A DNA stretch of 64,000 nucleotides from Streptomyces mashuensis. GTDB taxonomy: Bacteria > Actinomycetota > Actinomycetes > Streptomycetales > Streptomycetaceae. Below are positions 51,156 to 60,923 of the stretch, one piece after another. The first letter of the stretch is position 1; every line of letters begins with the position of its first letter. The stretch is taken from the NCBI RefSeq assembly GCF_014654785.1, contig NZ_BNBD01000001.1, positions 930,001 to 994,000 of the forward strand, read 5' to 3'. Position numbers and translations under genes: made by a program. The notes under the pieces are model-generated. The model did not search any database and was not told the DNA's origin. It worked only from the letters and a program-made list of their open reading frames with translations.

Positions 51156-52072
51156 GCGGGACGAGCGGGATCTGCGCCGGCCGTGTCGTCGCCGTGACGG
51201 GCGCCGGGCGCGGCCTGGGCCGGGCCCACGCGCTCGCCCTGGCGGCGGAGGGGGCGGCCGTGGTCGTCAACGACCTGGGGACGGGCCCGGCGGGGGAGGG
51301 TGCCTCCGAGGGGCCGGCCCACGCGGTGGTCGCGGAGATCCGTGCCGGCGGCGGCGCGGCGGTCGCCCATACGGGCGACATCGCCACGGATGCGGGCGCG
51401 GTGTCCCTGGTCGGCACGGCCCTGGAGGCGTACGGGCGGCTGGACGCGCTCGTCAACAACGCCGGCTTCCTGCGCGACCGCATGCTCGTCAACCTCGGCG
51501 AGGACGACTGGGACGCGGTGGTCGCCGTCCACCTCAAGGGCCACTTCCTGCCCCTGCGGCACGCGGCGGCGCACTGGCGGGCCCGCGCCAAGGCCGGGCA
51601 GGTGCCCGGGGCGCGCGTCGTCAACACCACGTCGGGCGCGGGCCTGCTGGGCAGCGTCGGGCAGGCCAACTACGCGGCGGCCAAGGCCGGCATCGTCGCC
51701 CTGACCCTGGTCGCGGCGGCGGAACTGGCCCGCTACGGCGTCCTCGTCAACGCGGTGGCCCCGGCGGCCCGCACCCGTATGACGGAGGGCCCGTTCGCGG
51801 ACGCCATGGCCGCCCCCGGCGCGGGTGCCTTCGACGCGATGGCGCCGGAGAACGTGTCACCGCTGGTGGTGTGGCTGGCCTCGCCGGAGTCGGCGGGCGT
51901 GACGGGCCGGGTCCTCGAGGCGGACGGCGGCCGCATCACCGTCATGAACGGCTGGCACCGGGGCCCCACGGCGGACAGCGGCACCCGCCGCACGCCGGCG
52001 GAAGCGGGCGCCGCGACCCGCCGCCTCCTGGCGCAGGCACCGCCGCCCCTGCCGGTGTACGGGTCGGGCTGA
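51152..52072 (+). CDS. SDR oxidoreductase (Rv3548c-like)
   Basis: Short-chain dehydrogenase of 306 residues, longer than the first because of a C-terminal extension after NGWHRGP. The cofactor loop AVTGAGRGLGRAHALALAAEG, VVVNDLGTG, LVNNAGFLRDRML, catalytic serine in NTTSGAGLLGSVGQ and Y-x3-K in NYAAAKAG resemble the multifunctional-enzyme-type 3-hydroxyacyl-CoA dehydrogenases. It corresponds by place and type to Rv3548c. ATG 51152 overlaps the preceding stop. It is the last gene of the C/D-ring cluster; the next gene is convergent, 31 bp away. Confidence 0.88.
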   Translation: MSGTSGICAGRVVAVTGAGRGLGRAHALALAAEGAAVVVNDLGTGPAGEGASEGPAHAVVAEIRAGGGAAVAHTGDIATDAGAVSLVGTALEAYGRLDALVNNAGFLRDRMLVNLGEDDWDAVVAVHLKGHFLPLRHAAAHWRARAKAGQVPGARVVNTTSGAGLLGSVGQANYAAAKAGIVALTLVAAAELARYGVLVNAVAPAARTRMTEGPFADAMAAPGAGAFDAMAPENVSPLVVWLASPESAGVTGRVLEADGGRITVMNGWHRGPTADSGTRRTPAEAGAATRRLLAQAPPPLPVYGSG

Positions 52073-52103
52073 GAAGCGAGGCGCGCGGTCGCCGGTCCCG
52101 GCC

Positions 52104-52952
52104 TTAGGACACCACGTCCTTGCCCCGGAAGTGCCGGAACGCCAGGGCCGTGCACACCAGCGCGTACGTCACCGACACCGCCGTGCCCTTCACCATGCCG
52201 CCCCACTCCGCGTGCGGCTGGAGCGCGTCCGCCCAGGCGTACTGCCAGTGGGCCGGGAGGAGCTCGCGCCAGTGGCCGAGCGCCGTCACCGCGTCCAGGA
52301 CGTTGCCCGCGATGGTCAGGCCCATCGCCCCGCCCACCGCGCCCAGCGGCGCGTCCGTGACCGTCGACAGCCAGAACGCCAGGGCCGCCGTGACCAGCTG
52401 GCCCACGAAGACGTACGCCACGACCGCTGTCAGCCGCACCAGCGCCGTGCCCGGGTCCAGGGAACCGCCCGTGGGCAGCCGCAGCGGGCCCCAGCCGTAC
52501 GCCGCCGTGCCCGCCGCCAGGGCCACCGCCGGCAGCAGGGCGATCGCCGCCGCGCTGAAGGCCAGGGCCACCGTCAGCTTGACCGCCAGCAGGCGGGAGC
52601 GCGGCACCGGGGACGCCAGCAGGTAGCGCAGTGACGACCAGCCCGCCTCCGAGGCCACCGTGTCGCCGCAGAACAGCGCCACCGGTACCACGAGCACGAA
52701 GCCCGCCGACACGAACACCGCCGTCGCCGCGAAGTTGAGGCCCGACGCGGTGGCGGTGTCCATCAGGGTGATCCGCCCGTTGCGGCCCTTGGGGTCGCCG
52801 CCGACGGCGAACGCCGCGATGAGCACGAACGGCAGCACCGCCAGCACCGCGCCCATCACCACCGTGCGCCGCCGCCGCACCTGCCGTGCCGCCTCCACGC
52901 GCAGCGGCAGCGTGCCGCCCGCCCGGTAGCCGGGCGCCGCCGCCGTACTCAT
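52104..52952 (-). CDS. ABC-2 type permease partner of the hydrolase-ATPase fusion
   Basis: Membrane protein of 282 residues with about six helices: TVVMGAVLAVLPFVLIAAFAVG, AATAVFVSAGFVLVVPVALF, LTVALAFSAAAIALLPAVALAAG, LTAVVAYVFVGQLVTAALAFWL, PLGAVGGAMGLTIAGNVLDAV and a last one near GTAVSVTYALVCTALAF. A cytoplasmic segment after TM2 (CGDTVASEAGWSSLRYLLASPVPRSRLLAVK) matches ABC-2 permeases of the bacitracin/drug-export type. It overlaps the upstream fusion gene by four bases, so together they form a complete transporter: one permease and one ATPase with an attached hydrolase. Confidence 0.88.
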   Translation of the reverse strand: MSTAAAPGYRAGGTLPLRVEAARQVRRRRTVVMGAVLAVLPFVLIAAFAVGGDPKGRNGRITLMDTATASGLNFAATAVFVSAGFVLVVPVALFCGDTVASEAGWSSLRYLLASPVPRSRLLAVKLTVALAFSAAAIALLPAVALAAGTAAYGWGPLRLPTGGSLDPGTALVRLTAVVAYVFVGQLVTAALAFWLSTVTDAPLGAVGGAMGLTIAGNVLDAVTALGHWRELLPAHWQYAWADALQPHAEWGGMVKGTAVSVTYALVCTALAFRHFRGKDVVS

Positions 52953-55630
52953 GCCGTGCCTCCGATCAGGGTCAGGAACGCGTCCTCCAGCCGCCGGTGC
53001 GGGCCCACGCCCGTCACCGGCACCTCCAGCCGCACCAGCTCGGCGAGCAGCTCCGGCACCCGGGCGCCGTCCAGGCGCACCACCAGGCCGCCCTCGGCGC
53101 GCACCGCCGAGGCCACGCCGGGCAGCCCGGCCACCTTCTCGGCCATGACGTCCGTCACCAGGCCCTCCACGCCGATCAGCAGGGTGTCGCCCGAGCCGGT
53201 GATCCGCTCCACCGGCCCGGCGTCCACCAGCCGCCCGCGGTCCATGACCACCAGGTGCGTGCAGGACTGCTCCACCTCGGACAGCAGGTGGCTGGAGACG
53301 ATGACCGTGCGGCCCCCGGCCGCGTAACGGATCATCACCTCGCGCATCTCCCGGATCTGCGGCGGGTCCAGGCCGTTCGCCGGCTCGTCGAGGATCAGCA
53401 GGTCGGGCAGGCCCAGCATGGCCTGGGCGATCGCCAGCCGCTGCCGCATGCCCTGCGAGTACGTGCGCACGGCCCGCTCCAGCGCCGAGCCCAGCCCGGC
53501 GATCTCCAGGGCCTCCTCCAGGTGCGCGTCCCCGGCCGGGCGGCCCGTGGCCCGCCAGTACAGCTCCAGGTTGGCCCGGCCCGACAGGTGAGGCAGGAAC
53601 CCCGCGCCCTCCACGAAGGCGCCCACGCGCGACAGCACCGGCGCGCCGGGGCGCACCGCGTGCCCGAAGACGCGGATCTCGCCCTCGTCCGGCCGGATCA
53701 GGCCCATCAGCATGCGCAGCGTCGTGGTCTTGCCGGCGCCGTTGGGCCCCAGCAGGCCGAGCACCTGCCCGCGCTCGACGCGGAAGGACACGTCCCGGAC
53801 GGCGTACCGGTCGGGGGAGCCGGCGTACCGCTTGCTCAGCCCGGTGATCTGCAACGGCACGTCGGCCAGCGCCGGGTCGGGCGGCGGTACGGCCGTACGG
53901 CGGCGGCCGGTCAGCAGCAGCGCCGCCGCCACGACCAGTCCGCCGGCCGGCAGCCCCCACGTCCACCACGGCAGCCCCGCCGCCCCGGTCCGCACCCCGG
54001 GCGCGGTGGGGACGCTCAGGGCCCCGCCGGCCAGGGCGACGGTGTACGTGGCGGGGCGGACCGGCGAGGCGTAGCCGAGGTCGGTGGCGGCCAGCACGAG
54101 GCGCACCCGGTGGCCGGGCGCGAACGTGTGGTCGACGGCGGGCAGGCGCACCTCCACCGTGCGGCCCTCCCGCGCGCCGGTGACGCGCACCGGCGTCACG
54201 AGCCGGCCGGGCAGCTGCTGCCGGCCGTCGGGGCCCACGTCGTACACCTTGGCGAACAGCACCGCCTCGTCGGCGTCCGAGGCCACGGTGACCCGCACCG
54301 AGGGGGCGCCCGTCACCCGGACGCCCTCGGTCAGCGGCGCCGAGTCGAAGCGGGCGTACTGGCCGGGGAAGTCGAGTGCCACCCCGGCGCCGAGGTCCGC
54401 CAGTTTGCCCAGCGCGCCGAGGCCGGGCACGGCCGAGACGGCGGGCGGTGCGGCACCGGCCGGGTTGGCGACGGTCTGCCGGCGCCCCTTCAGCGGGACG
54501 TCGCGGAGCCCGGAGCGCAGCCCGGGGTAGGCGGCGGCGGTGGCGGGCAGCAGCCGTGTGGTGCCGTCGGTGGTGTCGAGGCCACCGGTGCGGCTGACGC
54601 GGAAGGCGGGACCGGTGGCGGTGTCCTCCTCGCCCTTCAGGTAGCGGTCGAACCAGGCGCGCGTGCGCCCCGCGATCCGGTCGTCCTCCGCCGTGGTGCC
54701 GGTGTCGTGGCCGCCGGCGATCCAGTCGACGGACACGGGCGCCCCGTTGCGGGCGATCGCGCGGGCCGCCGCGTCGGCGTGGTCGAGGGGGAACAGCGAG
54801 TCGGCGCGGCCCTGGACGAGCAGCGTGGGCACCTTGATGCGGCCGGCCACGGCGGACGGGCTGCGCTGCTCCAGCAGCTCCCGGGCCGCGTCGTCCGGCC
54901 GCCCGGCCACGGCCACGCGCTGGTACATCGCGCACAGGTCCGCCGCGAACCGCCCGCAGGCGGACGCCCCGCCGCGGGGCTTGCGGGACCCCGACGTGAA
55001 GAAGGTGCCGGCCCACAGCTTCTTGAACACGTCGTTGGGGAACAGCGCGTCGGAGAGGTTCCAGTACGTGACGGCCGGGACGATCGCGTCGACCCGCCGG
55101 TCCCGGCCGGCGGCCAGCAGGGCCACCGCGCCGCCGTACGAGGGGCCGGCGATGCCCACGCGCGGGTCGCCCGCGGCGTCCAGGCGGACGTCGGGGCGGC
55201 GCGCGAGCCAGTCGAGGAGCCGGCTGACGTCGGCGACCTCCCGGCCGGGGTCGTTGAGGCCGATGCGGCCGCCGGAGCGGCCGAAGCCGCGCGCGGACCA
55301 CGTCAGCACCGCGTACCCGGAGCGGGCCAGCTCCTCGGCCTGCTCGCGCTGGTCGGTCTTGCTGCCGCCGAAGCCGTGCGCCAGCAGCACGGCCGGCCGG
55401 CGGCCCGGCCCGCCCGCGGTGAAGAACGAGGTGTCGAGGCGCACCTCGCGCCCGCTCCCCGGCTCCTCCGGCACGGACAGCACCCGGTCCTCGCGGTGCA
55501 CGGATGGGTGGCCGTCCGCGACCGAGGCCGCGGTCCAGGTGCCGGCGCCGGCGAGCACGAGGGCGGCGGCCACAGCGGCCGCCGCCCTCCGGCCGCGCGG
55601 CCGGGACAGGCGCGTGAGACGCAGCTTCAT
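52949..55630 (-). CDS. Fusion of exported CocE/S15-type hydrolase and ABC ATPase
   Basis: Single frame of 893 residues. A signal-anchor (basic MKLRLTRLSRPRGRR, hydrophobic core) is followed by an extracytoplasmic alpha/beta hydrolase with S164 (GPSYGG), D277 (GRADSLFP) and H308 (AGGHDTG), then a jelly-roll domain as in X-Pro dipeptidyl-peptidase/CocE proteins. A membrane helix near residues 555-575 brings the chain back, and residues 590-810 are a cytoplasmic ABC ATPase: GPNGAGKTT near 629, signature YSQGMRQRL near 723, Walker B LLILDEPANGLDP near 745. The stop overlaps the permease start. ATG 55630 was chosen for the signal; GTG 55657 is possible. Hydrolysis of the transported compound is inference. 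Confidence 0.9.
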   Translation of the reverse strand: MKLRLTRLSRPRGRRAAAAVAAALVLAGAGTWTAASVADGHPSVHREDRVLSVPEEPGSGREVRLDTSFFTAGGPGRRPAVLLAHGFGGSKTDQREQAEELARSGYAVLTWSARGFGRSGGRIGLNDPGREVADVSRLLDWLARRPDVRLDAAGDPRVGIAGPSYGGAVALLAAGRDRRVDAIVPAVTYWNLSDALFPNDVFKKLWAGTFFTSGSRKPRGGASACGRFAADLCAMYQRVAVAGRPDDAARELLEQRSPSAVAGRIKVPTLLVQGRADSLFPLDHADAAARAIARNGAPVSVDWIAGGHDTGTTAEDDRIAGRTRAWFDRYLKGEEDTATGPAFRVSRTGGLDTTDGTTRLLPATAAAYPGLRSGLRDVPLKGRRQTVANPAGAAPPAVSAVPGLGALGKLADLGAGVALDFPGQYARFDSAPLTEGVRVTGAPSVRVTVASDADEAVLFAKVYDVGPDGRQQLPGRLVTPVRVTGAREGRTVEVRLPAVDHTFAPGHRVRLVLAATDLGYASPVRPATYTVALAGGALSVPTAPGVRTGAAGLPWWTWGLPAGGLVVAAALLLTGRRRTAVPPPDPALADVPLQITGLSKRYAGSPDRYAVRDVSFRVERGQVLGLLGPNGAGKTTTLRMLMGLIRPDEGEIRVFGHAVRPGAPVLSRVGAFVEGAGFLPHLSGRANLELYWRATGRPAGDAHLEEALEIAGLGSALERAVRTYSQGMRQRLAIAQAMLGLPDLLILDEPANGLDPPQIREMREVMIRYAAGGRTVIVSSHLLSEVEQSCTHLVVMDRGRLVDAGPVERITGSGDTLLIGVEGLVTDVMAEKVAGLPGVASAVRAEGGLVVRLDGARVPELLAELVRLEVPVTGVGPHRRLEDAFLTLIGGTA

Positions 55631-55690
55631 GTTCGAAATGCTAAGCGTACGGGTCACGCGTCCTGGGGACGGCCGCCCTCTGGTGCGCCG

Positions 55691-58600
55691 TCAGGCCCGT
55701 ACGAGGCGCAGCGTGACGATCTGGAACGGGGTCAGGGAGAGCGGCACCGCGTCGCCGTCGAGCCCGGCGGCACGCAGGGGCCGTTCCAGCAGGTCGCACT
55801 CGGACGCCGACGCCACGGCGAACCCGGCGCGCAAGGCCGTGCGCACCCGGCCGCCCAGCGCCTCGTACAGCCGTACCACCACGTCGCCGCTGCCGTCGTC
55901 CGCGAGCTTCACCGCCGACACCACCACCGCCTCGTCCGCCACGGACACCAGCGGCTCCACCGCCCCGCCGCCCGGCACGCGCCGCTCCGGCAGGTTGATG
56001 CGGTGCCCCTCGCGCACCGCGTCCGCCATGGAGGCGCCCGGCACCAGCGCGTACCGGAAGCGGTGCACCCCCTGGTCGGTGCGCGGGTCGGGGAAGCGCG
56101 GCGCGCGCAGCAGCGACAGGCGCACGGTGGTGCCCGTGGTGGCGGCGGTGCCCTCCGCGCGCGGGATGCGGGTCACGTCGTACCCGTACGTCGCGTCGTT
56201 CACCAGCGCCACGCCCCAGCCCGGCTCCTCCACCCGGACGAACCGGTGCGCGCACGCCTCGAACTTGGCGGCGTCCCAGCTGGTGTTGGTGTGCGTGGGC
56301 CGGTGCAGGTGGCCGAACTGCGTCTCGGCGGCGATGCGGTCCGTGTGCACGTCCAGCGGGAAGGCCACCTTGAGGAACTTCTCCGTCTCGTGCCAGTCCA
56401 CCTCCGTGGTGAACTCCACCCGGCCCGCGCCCGCCGGCAGCGTCACCGTCTGCTCCACCCGCGAGGCGCCGAAGCTCCGCACCACCCGCAGGGAGTCCGG
56501 GCCCACCCGCTCCAGCTCCACCGCACCCGTCAGGTCCGTGACCGTGTTGCGGTAGAAACGGTCCACGTCCCAGGCGTCCCACATCACGGGGAAGTCCTGG
56601 TGCAGCTGGAGCAGGTTGGCCGCGCCGCCCGGGGCCAGCGTCTCCCGGCCCGTCCCCAGGTGACGCACCGACACCACCAGGCCCCGCCCGTCGACCTGCA
56701 CCCGCAGCAGCCCGTTGTCGAGCACGAAACCGCCGCCCTCGCGCCCGGTGACGGACACCTCCGGCGCGACCCCCGCGGCAGTGTCCGCGGCACGCGCCGC
56801 ACCGAAGGCCGGCACCCCGCCCCGGGCGTGCGGCGCCGCGTTGAACACCAGCACCCCGGTGCCGTCCGCCGCCGCACCGGCCAGCGCGGCCTGCGCCGCC
56901 CCGACGACCTCCTCCAGCTCCGCCGCCACCTCCGCGTACGTCCGCGCCGCCTCCCGGTGCACCCAGGCGATCGACGTGCCGGGCAGGATGTCGTGGAACT
57001 GGTGCAGCAGCACCGTCTTCCACAGCCGGTCCAGCCGCTCGTACGGGTACGGGAACCCGGCGCGCACCGCGGCCGTCGCCGCCCACAGCTCCGCCTCGTG
57101 CAGCAGGTGCTCGCTGCGCCGGTTGCCCTGCTTGGTCCGGGCCTGGCTGGTCAGCGTGGCCCGGTGCAGCTCCAGGTACACCTCGCCCGTCCACACGGGC
57201 GCCTCCGCTCCGTACTCGGCGTGCGCCTTCTCGAAGAACGCCGACGGCTTCTCGAAGACCACCCGCGCCGAGCCCTCCAGGTCCGCCAGGCGTTTGGCCC
57301 GCGCCACCATCTCGCGCGTCGTGCCGCCCCCGCCGTCGCCCCAGCCGGTGGGCGCCAGCGAGCGCGTGGCGGCACCCTTGTCGCGGAAGTTGCGCACGGC
57401 GTGCGCCAGCTCCTGGCCCGACAGCTGCGCGTTGTACGTGTCGATCGGCGGGAAGTGCGTGAACACCCGGGTGCCGTCCAGGCCCTCCCACCAGAAGGTG
57501 TGGTGCGGGAAGGCGTTGGTCCGGCTCCACGAGATCTTCTGCGTGAGGAACCACTTGGCGCCCGCCAGCCGCACCAGCTGCGGCAGCGCCGCCGAGTAGC
57601 CGAACGTGTCCGGCAGCCACACCTCCTCCGTCTCGACCCCGAACTCCTCCAGGAAGAAGCGCTTGCCGTGCACGAACTGCCGGGCCAGCGCCTCCGACCC
57701 CGGCATGTTCGTGTCCGACTCCACCCACATGCCGCCCACCGGCACGAAGCGGCCCTCCGCGACCGCCTTCTTCACCCGCGCGTACACCTCCGGCCGGTGC
57801 TCCTTGACCCACGCGAACTGCTGCGCCTGCGACATCGCGTAGACGAAGTCCGGCTCCTCCTCCAGCAGCGCGGTCATGTTGGCGGTGGTCCGCGCCACCT
57901 TGCGCACCGTCTCGCGGAGCGGCCACAGCCACGCCGAGTCGATGTGCGCGTGCCCGACCGCGCTGATGCGGTGCGCGGAGGCGTGCGCGGGCGCGGCGAA
58001 CACGCCGGCGAGGCACTCCCGGGCCCGGGCGGCCGTGCCGCCCACGTCCTGGAGGTCGAGCGCGTCGAGCGCCCGTTCCACGGCCCGCAGCACCTCCCAG
58101 CGGCGCGGCGCGTCCTCCGGGAGGCCCGCCATCAGCCCGCCCAGCACCTCCAGGTCCTGCACCAGCTCCCACACGGTGCGGTCCAGGACGGCCAGGTCCA
58201 TCCGGGCCAGCCGGTAGCGGGGCGCGGCGTCCGCGGTCTCGCGGTCGCCCAGCTCGGTGGGGACGAAGGGACGGTAGTCCATGATCACCGGGTTGGCGGC
58301 GGCCTCGACGTGCAGCAGCACCTGCTCGCCGCCCTCCGCCCGGTCGGCGATCCGCACCCAGTGCGTGCGCGGGTTGAGGCCCTTGACCGGCGAGCCGTCC
58401 GGCCGGTAGACGAGGCCCTCGCACTGGAACCCGGTCATGTTCTCGTCGAACCCCAGGTCGAGGAGGGCCTCGACGGTCCGCCCGGCCCAGTCGGCCGGCA
58501 CCGTGCCCGACACGGTGAACCAGCTGGTGCCCCACGCCGGCCCCCATGCGTCCCCCACCGCGACCGGCGTCCGCGGGGCCGCCAGCCCCTCGGCGACGGG

Positions 58601-58729
58601 CACGGGCTCCCCAGGGGCGTGCCACACCGAGACGTCCAGGGGCACGGACACGGGGTGGACGGCGGGCCGGACACGCTCGTCCAGCACGCGCTGCAGCCGG
58701 GCTTCGGTGAGGGCGCGGTCGTGATGCAT
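55691..58729 (-). CDS. GH38 alpha-mannosidase
   Basis: Cytoplasmic glycoside hydrolase family 38 enzyme of 1012 residues. SAVGHAHIDSAWLWPLRETV contains zinc-ligand His and Asp, WLPDTFGYSAALPQ contains nucleophile D374, and HQFHDILPGTS supplies a further zinc His. The N-terminal 250 residues form the usual beta-rich cap and the C-terminal half the beta-sandwich (LDNGLLRVQVDGRG). No signal peptide is seen, so it should trim imported manno-oligosaccharides. It starts the direction shared with the GH85, GH5-like and permease genes upstream, 66 bp after the GH85 stop. Confidence 0.95.
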   Translation of the reverse strand: MHHDRALTEARLQRVLDERVRPAVHPVSVPLDVSVWHAPGEPVPVAEGLAAPRTPVAVGDAWGPAWGTSWFTVSGTVPADWAGRTVEALLDLGFDENMTGFQCEGLVYRPDGSPVKGLNPRTHWVRIADRAEGGEQVLLHVEAAANPVIMDYRPFVPTELGDRETADAAPRYRLARMDLAVLDRTVWELVQDLEVLGGLMAGLPEDAPRRWEVLRAVERALDALDLQDVGGTAARARECLAGVFAAPAHASAHRISAVGHAHIDSAWLWPLRETVRKVARTTANMTALLEEEPDFVYAMSQAQQFAWVKEHRPEVYARVKKAVAEGRFVPVGGMWVESDTNMPGSEALARQFVHGKRFFLEEFGVETEEVWLPDTFGYSAALPQLVRLAGAKWFLTQKISWSRTNAFPHHTFWWEGLDGTRVFTHFPPIDTYNAQLSGQELAHAVRNFRDKGAATRSLAPTGWGDGGGGTTREMVARAKRLADLEGSARVVFEKPSAFFEKAHAEYGAEAPVWTGEVYLELHRATLTSQARTKQGNRRSEHLLHEAELWAATAAVRAGFPYPYERLDRLWKTVLLHQFHDILPGTSIAWVHREAARTYAEVAAELEEVVGAAQAALAGAAADGTGVLVFNAAPHARGGVPAFGAARAADTAAGVAPEVSVTGREGGGFVLDNGLLRVQVDGRGLVVSVRHLGTGRETLAPGGAANLLQLHQDFPVMWDAWDVDRFYRNTVTDLTGAVELERVGPDSLRVVRSFGASRVEQTVTLPAGAGRVEFTTEVDWHETEKFLKVAFPLDVHTDRIAAETQFGHLHRPTHTNTSWDAAKFEACAHRFVRVEEPGWGVALVNDATYGYDVTRIPRAEGTAATTGTTVRLSLLRAPRFPDPRTDQGVHRFRYALVPGASMADAVREGHRINLPERRVPGGGAVEPLVSVADEAVVVSAVKLADDGSGDVVVRLYEALGGRVRTALRAGFAVASASECDLLERPLRAAGLDGDAVPLSLTPFQIVTLRLVRA

Positions 58730-58795
58730 CGGCGGTCCCTTCGCGGGAGGCGGGACGGGGCGGCGGGTCGGGTGCGGCCGTTCGGGGCCGGCGGT

Positions 58796-60862
58796 TCAGG
58801 GCCGGCCGGTGCCGTGCGGCCGGCGGAGCACGGTGGTGGCGGGGGACGACACGGCGTACAGCTCGTCCACGGCCCGCACCTCGATCCGGGTGGCCGGCTC
58901 GCCGGCCGGGCGGTGCAGCGCCGGGACGTAGAAGGCATGCCCAGCCGTGCCGCCGAGGAAGCGGCGGGCTCCGCCGGACAGCACCTGCCGCACCTCGTAG
59001 TGCCGCACCGGCCCGGGCGCGGCGTCCCACGCCAGCCGCAGCTCCGTGGTGCCGTCCGGGCGTTCCCGCGCCGCCGTGACGACGGGCCGGCCGGGCGGCG
59101 CGGGCGGCGGGGGCACGGCGTCGCGTACGGCCAGCCGGCCCAGCCGCCAGTGGACGGCACCGCCGTCCGGGGCGGTGAGGCGGACGCCGAGGCCGTGCAG
59201 GAGCCCGCGGTGCCACAGGGCGCCCAGCGGGACGGTGACCGTGGTCCAGGGGCTGCCGCCCGCGCGGAGCCGGCCGGCGGGCAGCCGGCGGAACCGTTCC
59301 CCGCCGCGCCCGCCCGGGGCCGTCGCGGCGGCCAGCTCGACGCGGACGGCGGCCGAGCCGGGGCCGGTGCGGTAGGTGAGCTCCACGACCGTCCGCGGGG
59401 AGAGCGGCAACCGCGTCGCGTACAGCTCCAGCGTCGTGGGTGCGGTGAGCTCCCCCGTGAGCAGCAGGCTGCCGCCGCCGTACCAGGCGTCGGCGAAGTC
59501 GAAGCCGACGGCGGGCCGGGCGCCCGCCGTATGGACCACCCAGCGGCGGCCCGGCAGCCGGTCCTGGAGGCCCAGGTGGTTCCAGGGCGCGTCCCCCACG
59601 CGTACGCCCCCGTCGTACCAGCCCAGGCCATGGCCGGTGTTGAAGACGGTGGCGAAGGGGAGGGAGGTGACGGTGGAGCGGTCGGCGACGGACACGGCCG
59701 GGGCCCGCCAGGGGCCCGGGCCCGGCGCCGGGCGGGCCGGGTCGAGGGAGGGCCCGGTCCAGAAGAGGTCGTCGCGCCGGTGGAAGGCGTCCGGGGCGCG
59801 CCCGCCGGCGGGCGGCGACGGCAGCGACTTCCACGTCCATTCGGGCCGGTAGAGGCCGAGCGAGGCGGCGTGCGGCCCGTCGGCGGGCAGCAGCGCGTCC
59901 CAGTCGACCCGCGTGTCCCAGCCCGCCGCCTCCACGTCGGCGCCCGCCCACAGCTCGTAGCGGTCGCGCCCCAGGGCGCCGGCCCGCGCCGCCGAGGCGG
60001 CCAGGCCGGCGCGGTGCCAGCCGAAGTTGAGGAACATGCTGCTCGCCGCGGCGAAGAACGGCGCGTTGTGGTCGTTGAGCTCGTTCTGCCAGGCGATGCC
60101 GCCCGACACGGCCATGGCGTCGTACCAGGTCACCCGCAGACCGCCGGGCTCCGCGCGCAGGTACGCCACGAAGTCGCGCATGTCCGCCGCCAGGCGCGCG
60201 TCGCCGCCGCCGGTCTCGGCGTTGAGGAACCAGCCGTCGAAGCCGTGGGCGCGGGCCGCCTCCGCCATCTTGTCCGCGACCGGGAAGCGGCCGTCCGGGC
60301 CGCGCCGCACCAGGTCGCGCGTCCAGCGCAGCTCGCCGCCGTACGCCACCGGCGGCAGGAAGACCGTGCCGAGGACGGGCACGCCGTGGCGGTGCGCGGC
60401 GTCCACGACGGGCGCGTTGGGCGCCAGGATCAGCCCCTCGCCCGCCGAGCCGCCCCAGAAGACCAGCTCGTCGAGGTACGCCCAGTGGGTGAGGGCGTAG
60501 TAGTCGGCGGTGGCCGAGCCCTGCGAGGGGTTGCCGGAGGTGGGCGCGAACGAGACGAGGGCGGACACCCGCGCCTGCCCGGCACGGGCGGTGGCGTTGG
60601 GCGGCGGGGGAGTGAAACGGGACGCGAGGGGGACGGTGGACCGGTTGAAGGGGAGGTCGGGGTCGGTGGCCGCGGACCAGGCGAGCAGGGTGTCGGGGTA
60701 CCAGTACCGGGCGAACGGCTGGAGACCCGGCTCCTGTTCCCGCTCCCGCTTCTGCTGCTGTTCCTTCTGCTGCCTTCCCGCCGCTGCCACCGGTGGCGCG
60801 GGCAGGGCCAGGCCCGCCGCAGCGGCCAGCACCGTACGGCGGGTGAGCGGTCTCTCGCGCAA
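58796..60862 (-). CDS. Exported GH85 endo-beta-N-acetylglucosaminidase
   Basis: Protein of 688 residues with a Tat-like signal (LTRRTVLAAAAGLALPAPP). The GH85 barrel shows YWYPDTLLAWSAATDPDLPFNRS, VLGTVFLPP, DGWFLNAETGG with the catalytic pair N214 and E216 (substrate-assisted mechanism), and MFLNFGW. C-terminal domains include a carbohydrate-binding-like sandwich (FADAWYGGGSLLLTG) and a fibronectin-like end. GH85 enzymes cut the chitobiose core of N-glycans, releasing the glycan with one GlcNAc. A short Gln/Lys/Arg/Glu-rich linker follows the signal. It is placed between GH38 and a GH5-like gene. Confidence 0.94.
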   Translation of the reverse strand: MRERPLTRRTVLAAAAGLALPAPPVAAAGRQQKEQQQKREREQEPGLQPFARYWYPDTLLAWSAATDPDLPFNRSTVPLASRFTPPPPNATARAGQARVSALVSFAPTSGNPSQGSATADYYALTHWAYLDELVFWGGSAGEGLILAPNAPVVDAAHRHGVPVLGTVFLPPVAYGGELRWTRDLVRRGPDGRFPVADKMAEAARAHGFDGWFLNAETGGGDARLAADMRDFVAYLRAEPGGLRVTWYDAMAVSGGIAWQNELNDHNAPFFAAASSMFLNFGWHRAGLAASAARAGALGRDRYELWAGADVEAAGWDTRVDWDALLPADGPHAASLGLYRPEWTWKSLPSPPAGGRAPDAFHRRDDLFWTGPSLDPARPAPGPGPWRAPAVSVADRSTVTSLPFATVFNTGHGLGWYDGGVRVGDAPWNHLGLQDRLPGRRWVVHTAGARPAVGFDFADAWYGGGSLLLTGELTAPTTLELYATRLPLSPRTVVELTYRTGPGSAAVRVELAAATAPGGRGGERFRRLPAGRLRAGGSPWTTVTVPLGALWHRGLLHGLGVRLTAPDGGAVHWRLGRLAVRDAVPPPPAPPGRPVVTAARERPDGTTELRLAWDAAPGPVRHYEVRQVLSGGARRFLGGTAGHAFYVPALHRPAGEPATRIEVRAVDELYAVSSPATTVLRRPHGTGRP

Positions 60863-60923
60863 GGGGGCTCCTCCGGCGTTCCTCGTTGCTCGTTCCTCGC
60901 TTCTCGTTCCTCGGGCCGGGCTG

